From positions 1,054,001 through 1,118,000 of the forward strand of contig CBDBKU010000003.1 of the NCBI GenBank assembly GCA_965206775.1: 64,000 nt of DNA. The letters are read 5' to 3'. Positions 16,945-25,248 of the stretch are shown here, piece after piece. Both the position numbers and the translations under genes were made by a program. The DNA is from VXMF01 sp965206775 (GTDB lineage: Bacteria; Acidobacteriota; Terriglobia; Bryobacterales; UBA6623). Under the pieces are notes generated by a model. That model had not been told where the DNA came from. It did no database searches and worked only from the letters and a program-made list of their open reading frames with translations. Every line of letters begins with the position of its first letter. Position 1 is the first letter of the stretch.

Positions 16945-17210
16945 ACCGGCGCCCCGGAAACAGAGTCGACGATCCCCGTGACGCTTGCGTCGGAGGGGAC
17001 CTGCGGATCGAACGCCAGGCACGCTTCGCGCCGCCCTGACCAATACACGGTCTCTCCCGCGCCTGCTCCGACGGCGTCGAGCGCCACGATTGGCGCCCCG
17101 GCGTCGGATCCGTCGGCGCCCAGAGGCTGGATGAGCAGCAGCTTGATGCCCACGAGCTGAGGATCCTTGAGCGTCGCGGTGACGCTGCCCATCACGCGCG
17201 CCAGGCGCAT
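16941..17210 (-). CDS. Microcompartment vertex protein BMC-P (EutN/CcmL), second copy
   Basis: 89 residues: MRLARVMGSVTATLKDPQL, then KLLLIQPLGADG, IVALDAVGAGAGETVYWSGR and VTGIVDSV, matching the single-domain EutN/CcmL fold. It builds pentameric shell vertices. The ATG (17210-17208) overlaps the preceding TGA, and its own stop overlaps the start of the third copy, so the three BMC-P genes are translationally coupled. Confidence 0.93.
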   Translation of the reverse strand: MRLARVMGSVTATLKDPQLVGIKLLLIQPLGADGSDAGAPIVALDAVGAGAGETVYWSGRREACLAFDPQVPSDASVTGIVDSVSGAPV

Positions 17211-17488
17211 CAGCTGTCTCCGGGGAGGAGGCTCACGCCGTCCACGATGCCGACAATGGCCGTGTCAACGGGAGTGTCCTTCATGCCGGACGCCATGCGG
17301 GCCGAGCTGCCGGCGACGCAGATCACCGTTTCGCGAGCGCCCGCGCCGACCGTGTCCAGCGCGACCACGTAGTTGTCGCGCGGCTTGCCGTCCGGAGCGA
17401 TGTGCTGCAGGACAAGCAGCTTCTTGCCTTCCAAGCGGGGATCCTTGCGCGTTGCGACAACGTTGCCCACGACTCTGGCGAGGATCAT
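17210..17488 (-). CDS. Microcompartment vertex protein BMC-P (EutN/CcmL), first copy
   Basis: 92 residues. The sequence MILARVVGNVVATRKDPRLEG, LLVLQHIAPDGKP, VALDTVGAGARETVICVAGSSARMA and TAIVGIVDGV is close to the EutN/CcmL consensus, including the GAG.GE.V loop. Of the three copies it is the most canonical and likely the main vertex protein. It lies 41 bp downstream of the BMC-H gene. Confidence 0.95.
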   Translation of the reverse strand: MILARVVGNVVATRKDPRLEGKKLLVLQHIAPDGKPRDNYVVALDTVGAGARETVICVAGSSARMASGMKDTPVDTAIVGIVDGVSLLPGDS

Positions 17489-17529
17489 GGAGCCCAGTCT
17501 CTCCGCTTTCGCCGTTCGGACAACTCGCC

Positions 17530-17811
17530 CTACTCGGAGGGCGAGATGGCGAAGATCTGGTCGAGATTGCTGTGCGGGCGCGGAATCACGTGTACCGAGA
17601 TCAACTCGCCCACACGCCGGGCCGCGGCGGCGCCGGCGTCAGTCGCGGCCTTGACGGCAGCGACATCCCCGCGCATCAGCACGGTGACGTAACCGGAACC
17701 GATCTTCTCCCAGCCGACCAGCGTAACGTTGGCCGCCTTGACGGCAGCATCGGCGGACTCGACAAGCGAGACGAATCCGCGCGTTTCAATTAAACCGAGG
17801 GCCTCGCCCAT
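17530..17811 (-). CDS. Microcompartment hexameric shell protein BMC-H (PduA/EutM type)
   Basis: 93 residues. MGEALGLIETRGFVSLVESADAAVKAA, the pore-loop segment EKIGSGYVTVLMRGDVAAVK, and GELISVHVIPRPHSNLDQIF match PduA/EutM/CsoS1. Hexamers tile the shell facets, and the KIGSG loop lines the central pore. It is the only BMC-H gene here, whereas many loci encode several. It is 7 bp downstream of the aldolase, with which it is surely cotranscribed. Confidence 0.96.
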   Translation of the reverse strand: MGEALGLIETRGFVSLVESADAAVKAANVTLVGWEKIGSGYVTVLMRGDVAAVKAATDAGAAAARRVGELISVHVIPRPHSNLDQIFAISPSE

Positions 17812-17818
17812 GGATCGA

Positions 17819-18619
17819 TCATCCTCCTCTGGCCCGGATCGCTTCGTCCAGCAACTGGATCAACTCGTCCCGGGTGACGTAGAAACCACCATTGTCGCCC
17901 ATTTGGGTGCCTTGTGCGGCAACTCCGACATCTTCGGCCACAACCGGGCAGCCCGGTTGCTGCGTGGCATTCGACGCGACGCCGTAGCGCCCGCGCGATT
18001 CGAACAGCTTGTCCACTTCGACCCGCGGCAGCGCGCGGGCGCCGCCCAGCATTTCGGCGATGAAGTTGATGTGGGCAAAGAGCTCGACCGTTTCCATGCG
18101 GAAGTACGCCTGCATGAGTTCCTTGCCATAGCTGACGACCCCGTGGTTGCCAAGCAGAAGCGCGTCGTACTGCGGGATCAGAGGCACCAGCGGATCCGTC
18201 AGGGCGTCCGTTCCTGGCAGGCCGTAGGCAGCCAGGGGGACGCACCCGAGGCCGATCACCACCTCGGGCAGCAGCGCGGTGTTGAGCGCCCGGCCCGCCG
18301 CTGCAAAGCCGGTGGATGTCGGCGGATGGGCATGCACGACCGAGTTGATGTCGTCCCGGAGCTCGTAGATCTTCAGGTGCATCTTGATCTCCGACGTGCG
18401 CTCGAGGCGCCCGGAGATCTTGTCGCCGGCGTAGTCGACGATGATGATGTCGTCGACATCCATCATGCCCTTTGACACGCCGGTCGGCGTGCACATGATT
18501 CGCTCGTCGTCCAGGCGGATCGAGATGTTGCCGTCGTTCGCGGCGACCCAGCCCTTGTTGAAAACCAGCTTGCCGACCTTGACTATGTCGGCGGCGTACT
18601 CGCGCTCGGTCTTGACCAT
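17819..18619 (-). CDS. Class II sugar-phosphate aldolase of the microcompartment (fuculose/rhamnulose-1-P aldolase-like)
   Basis: 266 residues. The aldolase core shows GWVAANDGNISIRLDD, TPTGVSKGMM, zinc ligands in VVHAHPPTSTGFA (HAH) and a third His in LLLGNHGVV. Such enzymes cleave L-fuculose-1-P or L-rhamnulose-1-P to dihydroxyacetone phosphate plus L-lactaldehyde. In PVM-type microcompartments this aldolase is encapsulated so that lactaldehyde is processed inside. After the core comes a linker rich in Gly, Gln and Asn and a final amphipathic helix (VTRDELIQLLDEAIRARGG) that looks like an encapsulation peptide (inference). First gene of the locus; no aldehyde or alcohol dehydrogenase is adjacent. 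Confidence 0.9.
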   Translation of the reverse strand: MVKTEREYAADIVKVGKLVFNKGWVAANDGNISIRLDDERIMCTPTGVSKGMMDVDDIIIVDYAGDKISGRLERTSEIKMHLKIYELRDDINSVVHAHPPTSTGFAAAGRALNTALLPEVVIGLGCVPLAAYGLPGTDALTDPLVPLIPQYDALLLGNHGVVSYGKELMQAYFRMETVELFAHINFIAEMLGGARALPRVEVDKLFESRGRYGVASNATQQPGCPVVAEDVGVAAQGTQMGDNGGFYVTRDELIQLLDEAIRARGG

Positions 18620-18826
18620 GCCGAACTCCTAGCGTAGCGGTTCCCCGTTCGGGGCGGCAACCGGCGCGGTCCGTCTCGGTCCGCGGCTTGCTCGCTAGCG
18701 ATGTGATTGCGAATGCAAGGCTCTGCCAGAAACGAGAGTAGCTTCGATGCTTGCAGGCGTCCCAAGGCTCCGGCCGGCTTCCCGCCAGACCGTGCCCGGC
18801 CCTGCAATTCCCCTCCGGCAGAGCAC

Positions 18827-20221
18827 CTAAGCGAGCAGTGCCTGGATGACTCGTCCGTGAACGTCGGTCAGCCGTCGGTCGATGCCGTTGTGGTAGAACG
18901 TCAGCCTTTCGTGATCCAAGCCCAGCAAATGCAGCGCCGTCGCGTGCAAGTCGTAGATGGTCACCGGATTCTCGGCCGGCTTGTAGCCCAGTTCGTCAGA
19001 CGAACCGTAGGAGAGGCCCGGAACCAATCCGCCGCCCGCCATCCAGCACGTGAAGCAGTTCGGATGGTGGTCGCGCCCCGCGCCATCGCCCGTGCCCTGG
19101 GATACCGGGGTCCGCCCGAACTCCGTGACACCCATCACCAGGGTGTCTTCCAGCAGGCCGCGGCTCCGCAGGTCTTCCAGCAAGCCTGCGACAGGCCTGT
19201 CGTACTCCCTGGCCATCTCCTCGTGATTCTTCACCAGGCTCGAGTGAGCGTCCCAGCTCTTTCCAGAGCCGCCGTGGTAGATCTGCACGAACCGCACGCC
19301 CCGTTCGACCAGGCGCCGCGCCAGCAGGCAATTCTTCGCCAGGTCGGCTGTCTCTTCCTCGCCATGGCCGTAGAGCTTGCGCGTCGCTTCCGATTCGCGG
19401 TTCAGGTCGGCGATTTCGGGGACGCTGACTTGCATCCTGGCGGCGACCTCGTAGCTCCGGACTCTCGCCTCCAGGCTCGAGTCCCCCGGATGGGCCAGGG
19501 CGTACTCTCGGTTCATGTCGCGCAGCCAGGAAGCGGCCTCCGCGCGAGCCTCGGGTTCAATTCCGCCCGGCGGGGCCAGGTCCGGAACCGGATCCCCGTC
19601 GGAGTGCGTCCGGAACGCCGTTCCTTGCACGGTTGCAGGCAGGAAGCCGTTCGTCCACTGCGCGGACCCTCCCCACGGATGGCTGTTCGGGTCCGGCAGG
19701 ACCACGAACGACGGCAGGTCCTCGTTTTCCGATCCCAGGGCATAGGTCACCCAGGCCCCCATCGCCGGGAAGCCCGTCAGGATGAATCCCGTGTTCATCT
19801 GCGCCACCGCAGGCATGTGGTTGGCGCTTTTCGAGACCATGCTCCGGATAACGGTGAGCTTGTCGGCCTGCTCCGCCATGGCGGGAAGGAGCCCGCTCAC
19901 CCACAGCCCGCTCTCGCCGTGCTGCCGGAACGGCCACGCCGGACCACGCAGGTTCCCGCCCTGCCCGAAGAATGTCGGCATGGAGTAGGGCGTGCCGTCT
20001 CGCCTCAGCAGGTCGGGCTTGAAGTCGAACGTGTCGACGTGGCTCATGCCCCCCACTGCAAAAATCTGGATCACGCGCTTGGCGCGGGGCGGGATTTGCG
20101 GCGCACCGTCCCGTCCGGGCGCGCCGAGGGCTTCGCGAGGCAGCATCGAAGCAAGGGCCAGCCACCCGAAGCCGCCCGCGGCGTCGAGGAGCAACCGCCT
20201 GCGCGAGGTGCTAGCGGACAT
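18827..20221 (-). CDS. DUF1501 family protein, Tat-exported
   Basis: 464 residues from the ATG at 20221, which overlaps the preceding gene's stop by 11 nt. The twin-arginine signal TSRRRLLLDAAGGFGW is followed by the DUF1501 body: QIFAVGGMSHVDTFDFKPD, GFPAMGAWVTYALGSEN, FVQIYHGGSGKSWDAHS, GVTEFGRTPVSQG and GRDHHPNCFTCWMAGGG. The fold belongs to the alkaline phosphatase/sulfatase superfamily, but the catalytic role is unknown. In Planctomycetes and Acidobacteria it is nearly always paired with a PSCyt/PSD1 protein, as here. Confidence 0.9.
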   Translation of the reverse strand: MSASTSRRRLLLDAAGGFGWLALASMLPREALGAPGRDGAPQIPPRAKRVIQIFAVGGMSHVDTFDFKPDLLRRDGTPYSMPTFFGQGGNLRGPAWPFRQHGESGLWVSGLLPAMAEQADKLTVIRSMVSKSANHMPAVAQMNTGFILTGFPAMGAWVTYALGSENEDLPSFVVLPDPNSHPWGGSAQWTNGFLPATVQGTAFRTHSDGDPVPDLAPPGGIEPEARAEAASWLRDMNREYALAHPGDSSLEARVRSYEVAARMQVSVPEIADLNRESEATRKLYGHGEEETADLAKNCLLARRLVERGVRFVQIYHGGSGKSWDAHSSLVKNHEEMAREYDRPVAGLLEDLRSRGLLEDTLVMGVTEFGRTPVSQGTGDGAGRDHHPNCFTCWMAGGGLVPGLSYGSSDELGYKPAENPVTIYDLHATALHLLGLDHERLTFYHNGIDRRLTDVHGRVIQALLA

Positions 20222-23200
20222 ACAGGAACTCGCTTGTGTTGAAGAGCCCCCAGCACAGGGTCTCGAGGCCGCCTCCCTCTGCCAGTTCGCGGCTAGCCGC
20301 CATCTCGCCCTGCCGGGGCGAGCGGCCCAGGCCCAGTTCGAAGGCTCGCCGGACTTGGCTGTCGAGGTCGGGAGCCTCCCGCCGCAGCCGCGCGGCAAAG
20401 CCGCTGGCTCTCTGCTGGACGAACGCGTTGTTCATCAGGCTGAGCGCCTGCAGGGCGGTGGTCGTCGAGCGCCGCTGCGGGGTCTTTGTGGAAGGCAGCG
20501 GGCAGTCGAGAGCCTCCAGCATCGGGTCGCCGCCGGTGATGACGTTCATTCGGTAGACCGTGCGCCGGCGCTTGGCGGGCGAGTCGTCGCTGGTGAGCAC
20601 GTAGCTTCTCAGGCTGCCCCGCGCCTCCCCGAATTCGAACGGCCGGAAGCTCGGGCCGTGGACCGCGCGATTGAGATCGCTGCTGACGGCCAGCATGGCG
20701 TCGCGCACCGCCTCGCCGTCGAGACGTCGCGGCGGGAACCTCCAGAGGAGGCGATTGTCCGCGTCCCGCGAAGCGGCGGTGCCGTCGAACCGCGAGGCCT
20801 GGCGATAGGTTCGCGACATCAGGATGCGCTTGTGCAATGCCTTGAGGCTCCAGCCGCTGCGCACGAGTTCCGAGGCGAGCCAATCGAGCAGCTCCGGGTG
20901 GCTGGGCTGGCCTCCGTTGTAGCCGAAGTCGCTCGGGTTCGAGACGAATCCCCGTCCGAAATGCCCCTGCCACAGACGGTTGGCGATGACTCGCGAGAAT
21001 AGCGGATTGGCATCGTTCGCGATCCATTCCGCCATCGCCCGTCGACGGTCGCCCTCGGGCGCTCCCTCTCCCAGCCCGAATTCGGCAGGCAACCCGGCAA
21101 CGCATGCCAGGCCGCCCGGAGAGACGACCTTGCCAGGCTGGTCCACGGCACCGCGAATCAGGACGTGGGTCGGCCCGCTCGCCCGAATGGTCGCGCTGTG
21201 CACTAGCTGAGGCTCCGGGATTGCCTCGACCTCGTCGCGCAGCTCGCGTCGCTCTTGCTCGAGCGTCGCGATCCGGTCCCGTTGTGCCGGCGCCATCCGG
21301 TTCCGAAGGGCTGGCGGAGCGAGGTCTAGGATGCCGGTCGTGTAGGACGCTGCGATTTCGTCCGCTGAGAGAGCCGCGTCGTAGAGTCGCGCCTCCGCGA
21401 CGTGCAGGTGCTTGCTGGCCGGGAACCGGACCAGCGCGTCGCCTGCCCGGTACGTCTGCAGCCGCCCCGCGGGAATCCCCGCATCCGGCATATAGGGCTT
21501 GCCGTAAGGCGCGCCATTGTGGAAGACGGCGATTGTTCCGTCATCGGCATACGACACGGCGACATGCACCCGCTGGTCCGCCGCGAGATCCGCTGCGTTC
21601 CCGCCGGTATCCTTCGAGCGGAATCTCCCGACGGAGGGGTTTTCCCAGCGCGGGCCGTCTCCTGCCACGTACTGGATGCCGTCGACCGAGGCGCCGCGAT
21701 AGCCGCTCAGGCCCCGGAGCTCCATCACGGTTGCCGACTTCTCGGGCACCGAACGAACGTCCAGCCAGACCTCGAGCGTCTTTGCCCGGACATCGACAGC
21801 CAGCTTGCGGCTGACTCCGAAGCCCCTCTTGCTGTCGGGAGCGTCCTGTCCTCCAAGATCCTCCCCTGCACCGGCGTCCTCGGCGGGGTCGAGTCCGAAC
21901 CTGCCGCCGCTGATCTTCGCCGGATGCAAGAGGCGTAGGTGCATTGGCGAGTAATCCGCGCGACCGTCCGCATCAAAGGTCCAGCGCGCGAACGGGCGCC
22001 GGGTTCTGCCCTTCGGATCCGAAGGCCGCCCGCTGCGGTAGAGTTCGCCGAGTTCCGTTTCGATCTCTTCGATGCGTTGTTCGATTCTCGCGATCCGAGC
22101 CTCCCGGTCACGTTCCTCCTCGGGCGAAAGCAGGGGCCGGCCGTGGGGGAAGAGTGCGTCGAGGCCTGCTTCCGGGACCGGACGCGTCGGCGGCCACACG
22201 GCCTCGAACGCGGCTTTCATCCGGTAGTACTCCTCCTGCGCGATCGGGTCGAACTTGTGATCGTGGCAGCGGGCGCAGTTAACCGTCAGCCCGAGGAACG
22301 TCTGGGTGACGGTGCCGAGCATCTCCTCGAGCTGGTCCTCGCGGATCAGACTGCGCTCCTCCGGAATTGCCGATGTCAGGCCTACGGCGTCGACCGGTCC
22401 CAGCGTCAGCATTGTGGTTGCGACGGCGCCGTCGCGCGTGGAGGGCTCGATCACATCCCCGGCGATTTGCTCGCGAGCGAACCGCAGGTAGGGCTTGTCG
22501 TCGTTGAAGCTGCGGATGACGTAGTCGCGGTACGGCCAGGCGTGATCCCGCGGAAGGTCCCGCTCGAAGCCCTCGCTTTCGGCGAAGCGCACGACGTCCA
22601 GCCAGTGCCGGGCCCACCGCTCTCCGTAGTGAGGGGATGCCAGGAGCCGGTCCACTAGCTTCTCGTACGCGTCAGGCGAACTGTCCGCCAGGAACGTCTC
22701 CACAGCCTCCGGTTCGGGAGGAAGGCCGGTCAGGGAAAAGGCAAGGCGCCGGATCAGGTCGCGACGGCCGGCCTCGGGCGCGGGCCGCAGTCCGGCGTCG
22801 TCGAGCGCCCCGAAGACCCACCGGTCGATCGGGGACCCGAGCCACTCCGAAGGCGCTGACCCGTCGACGGGCGGCGCTGCCCGGCCCAGCGGCTGGAGCG
22901 ACCACCAGTCCAAGCCCGCCCGGTGTTCGGCGAGGGCTTCCGGCCAGGCGGCGCCGGCTGCGATCCACGCCCGGAGCGCCTCCTTGTCGGCTTCCGGAAG
23001 GGGCGACGCCGGCGGCATTTCGTCGGCCGTGACGCGCGCGAGCAGCAGGCTGCCGGATGGATCGGAGGGCGCAAGCGCCGGTCCTCGCGTCCCTCCCGAG
23101 AGCGCGGACGCCCGGGACGAGAGGTCCAAGCCGCCCATCTTCTGAGCCCCGCCATGGCACTGCAGGCATCGACGCTGGAGGACTTCGTTTCCGAGTGGGG

Positions 23201-23360
23201 CTTCGCCCGGGGCGGCCGCCGGGAGAGCGATGCCGCCGAGAATTGCCGAGAGCGCTAGTGCGTGACGCAAGCCAAGGCTCCGCTCGAGGCCCGTCTGGAT
23301 CGGGCAGCTCCGGAACCGCCGGTCGGCTTCGGCCCTCCCGCTCGTGCCTCGCTGCCGCAA
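20211..23360 (-). CDS. PSCyt1 / DUF1549 / LamG / DUF1553 (PSD1) secreted cytochrome-like protein
   Basis: 1049 residues from a TTG at 23360; a start nearer LGLRHALALSAILGG would put the signal peptide at the N-terminus and may be correct. Order: signal peptide (ALALSAILGGIALPAAA), heme-binding CLQCH (about residue 65), DUF1549 with LAFSLTGLPPEPEAVETFL and CARCHDHKFDPI (about 363), a LamG-like concanavalin domain in the middle (KTLEVWLDVRSVPEK, VHVAVSYADDGTIAVFHNG), then DUF1553 with SRVIANRLWQGHFGRGFV and NSFVQ-like MNNAFVQQRA near the end. This is the usual architecture of this large family. Function is unproven; a role in periplasmic polysaccharide oxidation is often suggested. Cotranslated with the DUF1501 gene. 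Confidence 0.9.
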   Translation of the reverse strand: MRQRGTSGRAEADRRFRSCPIQTGLERSLGLRHALALSAILGGIALPAAAPGEAPLGNEVLQRRCLQCHGGAQKMGGLDLSSRASALSGGTRGPALAPSDPSGSLLLARVTADEMPPASPLPEADKEALRAWIAAGAAWPEALAEHRAGLDWWSLQPLGRAAPPVDGSAPSEWLGSPIDRWVFGALDDAGLRPAPEAGRRDLIRRLAFSLTGLPPEPEAVETFLADSSPDAYEKLVDRLLASPHYGERWARHWLDVVRFAESEGFERDLPRDHAWPYRDYVIRSFNDDKPYLRFAREQIAGDVIEPSTRDGAVATTMLTLGPVDAVGLTSAIPEERSLIREDQLEEMLGTVTQTFLGLTVNCARCHDHKFDPIAQEEYYRMKAAFEAVWPPTRPVPEAGLDALFPHGRPLLSPEEERDREARIARIEQRIEEIETELGELYRSGRPSDPKGRTRRPFARWTFDADGRADYSPMHLRLLHPAKISGGRFGLDPAEDAGAGEDLGGQDAPDSKRGFGVSRKLAVDVRAKTLEVWLDVRSVPEKSATVMELRGLSGYRGASVDGIQYVAGDGPRWENPSVGRFRSKDTGGNAADLAADQRVHVAVSYADDGTIAVFHNGAPYGKPYMPDAGIPAGRLQTYRAGDALVRFPASKHLHVAEARLYDAALSADEIAASYTTGILDLAPPALRNRMAPAQRDRIATLEQERRELRDEVEAIPEPQLVHSATIRASGPTHVLIRGAVDQPGKVVSPGGLACVAGLPAEFGLGEGAPEGDRRRAMAEWIANDANPLFSRVIANRLWQGHFGRGFVSNPSDFGYNGGQPSHPELLDWLASELVRSGWSLKALHKRILMSRTYRQASRFDGTAASRDADNRLLWRFPPRRLDGEAVRDAMLAVSSDLNRAVHGPSFRPFEFGEARGSLRSYVLTSDDSPAKRRRTVYRMNVITGGDPMLEALDCPLPSTKTPQRRSTTTALQALSLMNNAFVQQRASGFAARLRREAPDLDSQVRRAFELGLGRSPRQGEMAASRELAEGGGLETLCWGLFNTSEFLYVR

Positions 23361-24167
23361 GCTTAGCGCGGAGAGGGATCATCCGCAATCCTCGTGCGAC
23401 CGGAATTCACCGCCGGCGAGGCCGCCGGGGGTCCCAAGACAGGCTGCGGGATTCGCGAGTCTGCAGCTTGTCGCGACCGGAGTCGGCGCGCTCGCGCCAG
23501 ACAGGCAGTTCGAGGGCGAGACACACCCAGCGACCCGACGTGCCGACTCGACCCCTGTTCGGATCAGATCCGCAAGGCGATCGGTAGCGGGCCGGCTCAG
23601 CAAAATGGTCGCCAGTGCCCGGTTCTTCTCGGTCGCGGCGGGAACTCCGCGCCGTCCTCGTCGTCGGGGTGGGCGACGACATGCCGCACGCCCGGCCAAG
23701 ACCGGAGAACGCTCTCGGGCTAGCGGCGCGGAATGCCAGCAAACGCCGCTTGGGGACAAGCGAGCGGGCCACCATCTACAGAGACGCGCTAGACGTGCCC
23801 TTTCTGCAACCGCCGGTTGCCGAGGGCCCGCAAGAGGCGGGGGGAGGGCAGATCCCGCCACCGTTGCTGCCGATCATGCGGTAGTGGCGCCGCACCGCCG
23901 CCAGGTCGGCTTGCGCCGCCAGGAACGGAGCCATGGGCTGCTCGGACTGCATCTGCGGGCTCTGCAATTGGACTCCGCTACGGTCCGCCCCGAACTGCCG
24001 CACGTCTGACGACATCCAGACGCTATGTCACGGGCAATGTGCCGTGGGGCCGTGCTGGGCGGCGAACGATACAGCTGGTTCCGTGCGAAGGGCGATAGCC
24101 GTATCCTGACCGAGAATTGGATGTGTTGTATTCCCTCGGAGGGCTTTCTTGCCAAGTGTAGTCAATA
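23361..24167. other. Gap without recognisable gene
   Basis: About 800 bp between a divergent pair (PSCyt gene leftward, toxin gene rightward). Open frames exist on both strands, but their products are Arg-, Pro- and Ala-rich with no family motif, as expected from GC-rich noncoding sequence. The region marks the change from ordered genes to the rearranged accessory block. Promoters for both neighbours must lie here, but I see no clear box. Confidence 0.5.
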
Positions 24168-24533
24168 ATGACAACATACGGCATGAACCATGATACGAGG
24201 CCGATCGGCTGGATCCGGGCGGCGCGAAAGGTCTTCGAGACGTTTCCTGTGATTGTGCGTGACCGCATCAACACGGCGCTGACGATTGCCGCTGAAGGCG
24301 GCAAGGCGGATATCGTGAAGCCTCTGAAAGGTTTGGGGCCGGGTGTCATGGAGATCGCAGTGCGGTACCGGACCGATGCCTGGCGCGTCGTTTACGTGAT
24401 GGAAGTGGCCGGACGGCTATGGGTGATCCACGCGTTCCGAAAGAAATCGAAAACGGGAACCAAGACGCCGAAGGCCGAGATCGATTTGGTCAGAGACCGG
24501 CTGGGTCGTCTGAAAAGGGAGTTGTTGCCATGA
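24168..24533 (+). CDS. RelE/HigB-like toxin (phage Gp49-like, DUF891)
   Basis: 121 residues; an internal ATG at 24183 is an alternative start. The pattern FETFPVIVRDRINTAL, KPLKGLGPGVMEIAVRY, WRVVYVMEVAGRLWVIHAF and KKSKTGTKTPKAEIDLVRDRL matches the Gp49/DUF891 branch of RelE-type toxins, which act as ribosome-dependent mRNA nucleases. Its TGA overlaps the ATG of an XRE-type antitoxin gene; toxin-first order is typical for HigBA-like systems. It sits just left of the first copy of the duplicated block. Confidence 0.88.
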   Translation: MTTYGMNHDTRPIGWIRAARKVFETFPVIVRDRINTALTIAAEGGKADIVKPLKGLGPGVMEIAVRYRTDAWRVVYVMEVAGRLWVIHAFRKKSKTGTKTPKAEIDLVRDRLGRLKRELLP

Positions 24534-24859
24534 ACGAAAGTGACTCTGGACTGATCGAGGGAAGCGGCAATGTGTTTCGCGATCTCGACGATCCGCATGC
24601 AGACCTGAAACAGGCCAAGGCGATTCTCGCGGCCCGGATCATCGCCGTGCTGGACGACCGCGGGCTTTCGGTGAGAAAGGCCGCTGCGCTGACCCGCTTC
24701 GCCGCAGCGGACTTCTCGCGCATTCGCAACGCCGACCTAGGGCGTTTTACGCTGGATCGGCTGATGAAGATGCTCGCCGCCCTTGACGGCGGTCTGCGGG
24801 TCACGCTCCAGGTCGACGCGAGGCGTGTTGGGGAGGCGGTCATGACGAACCCCAGCTGA
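24530..24859 (+). CDS. XRE-family antitoxin
   Basis: 109 residues from the ATG at 24530 (ATGA overlap with the toxin stop). The helix-turn-helix core is LDDRGLSVRKAAALTRFAAADFSRIRNAD, followed by FTLDRLMKMLAALDGGLRVTL. It should bind and neutralise the upstream toxin and repress the operon. The longer upstream frame belongs to the overlapping toxin region. Confidence 0.88.
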   Translation: MNESDSGLIEGSGNVFRDLDDPHADLKQAKAILAARIIAVLDDRGLSVRKAAALTRFAAADFSRIRNADLGRFTLDRLMKMLAALDGGLRVTLQVDARRVGEAVMTNPS

Positions 24860-25248
24860 CGGTTTTCGGTGGTGTGGCAAGGTGAGATGAAGCGGCTTTG
24901 ATGAGCGAGATATCTGACGCTAGATGTCTGGGCGGATACCTGAGGGGAAAGCCTCCGGAGATCGGTTGCGCGCTGGCGGCGTACATCGCTTTGCGGATGG
25001 CGCCGATACCGAGGGACATGGTGTGTGCGGATGATCGTCGCGTCGCGCCCGCATAGTGCTGTCATGTTTTCGCGCGTTGGCCGCCGCGAGTTTCGCGGGT
25101 GCATGGCCTGATCAATTCCAGCGTGCCGGGCAGGTGCGCGGCCAGGCAGTCGGGCAGCAGGCTGACCGTCCGCCCTTGCGCCCGGTAAGCGGAACCGGCG
25201 CGCGCGCCCGGCGGCGTCTTGCGCGGATAGTTTGCTATTCTCCCGCCC
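24860..25248. other. Gap containing the left edge of duplication copy 1
   Basis: No gene is recognised. Sequence matching the region before the second NHL gene starts at about 25180 (GCCCGGTAA), so the copy boundary lies inside this gap. The TAGTTTGCTATTCTCCCGCCC stretch just before the ATG (25225-25248) is preserved in both copies and may hold a -10-like element (TATTCT). Confidence 0.5.
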
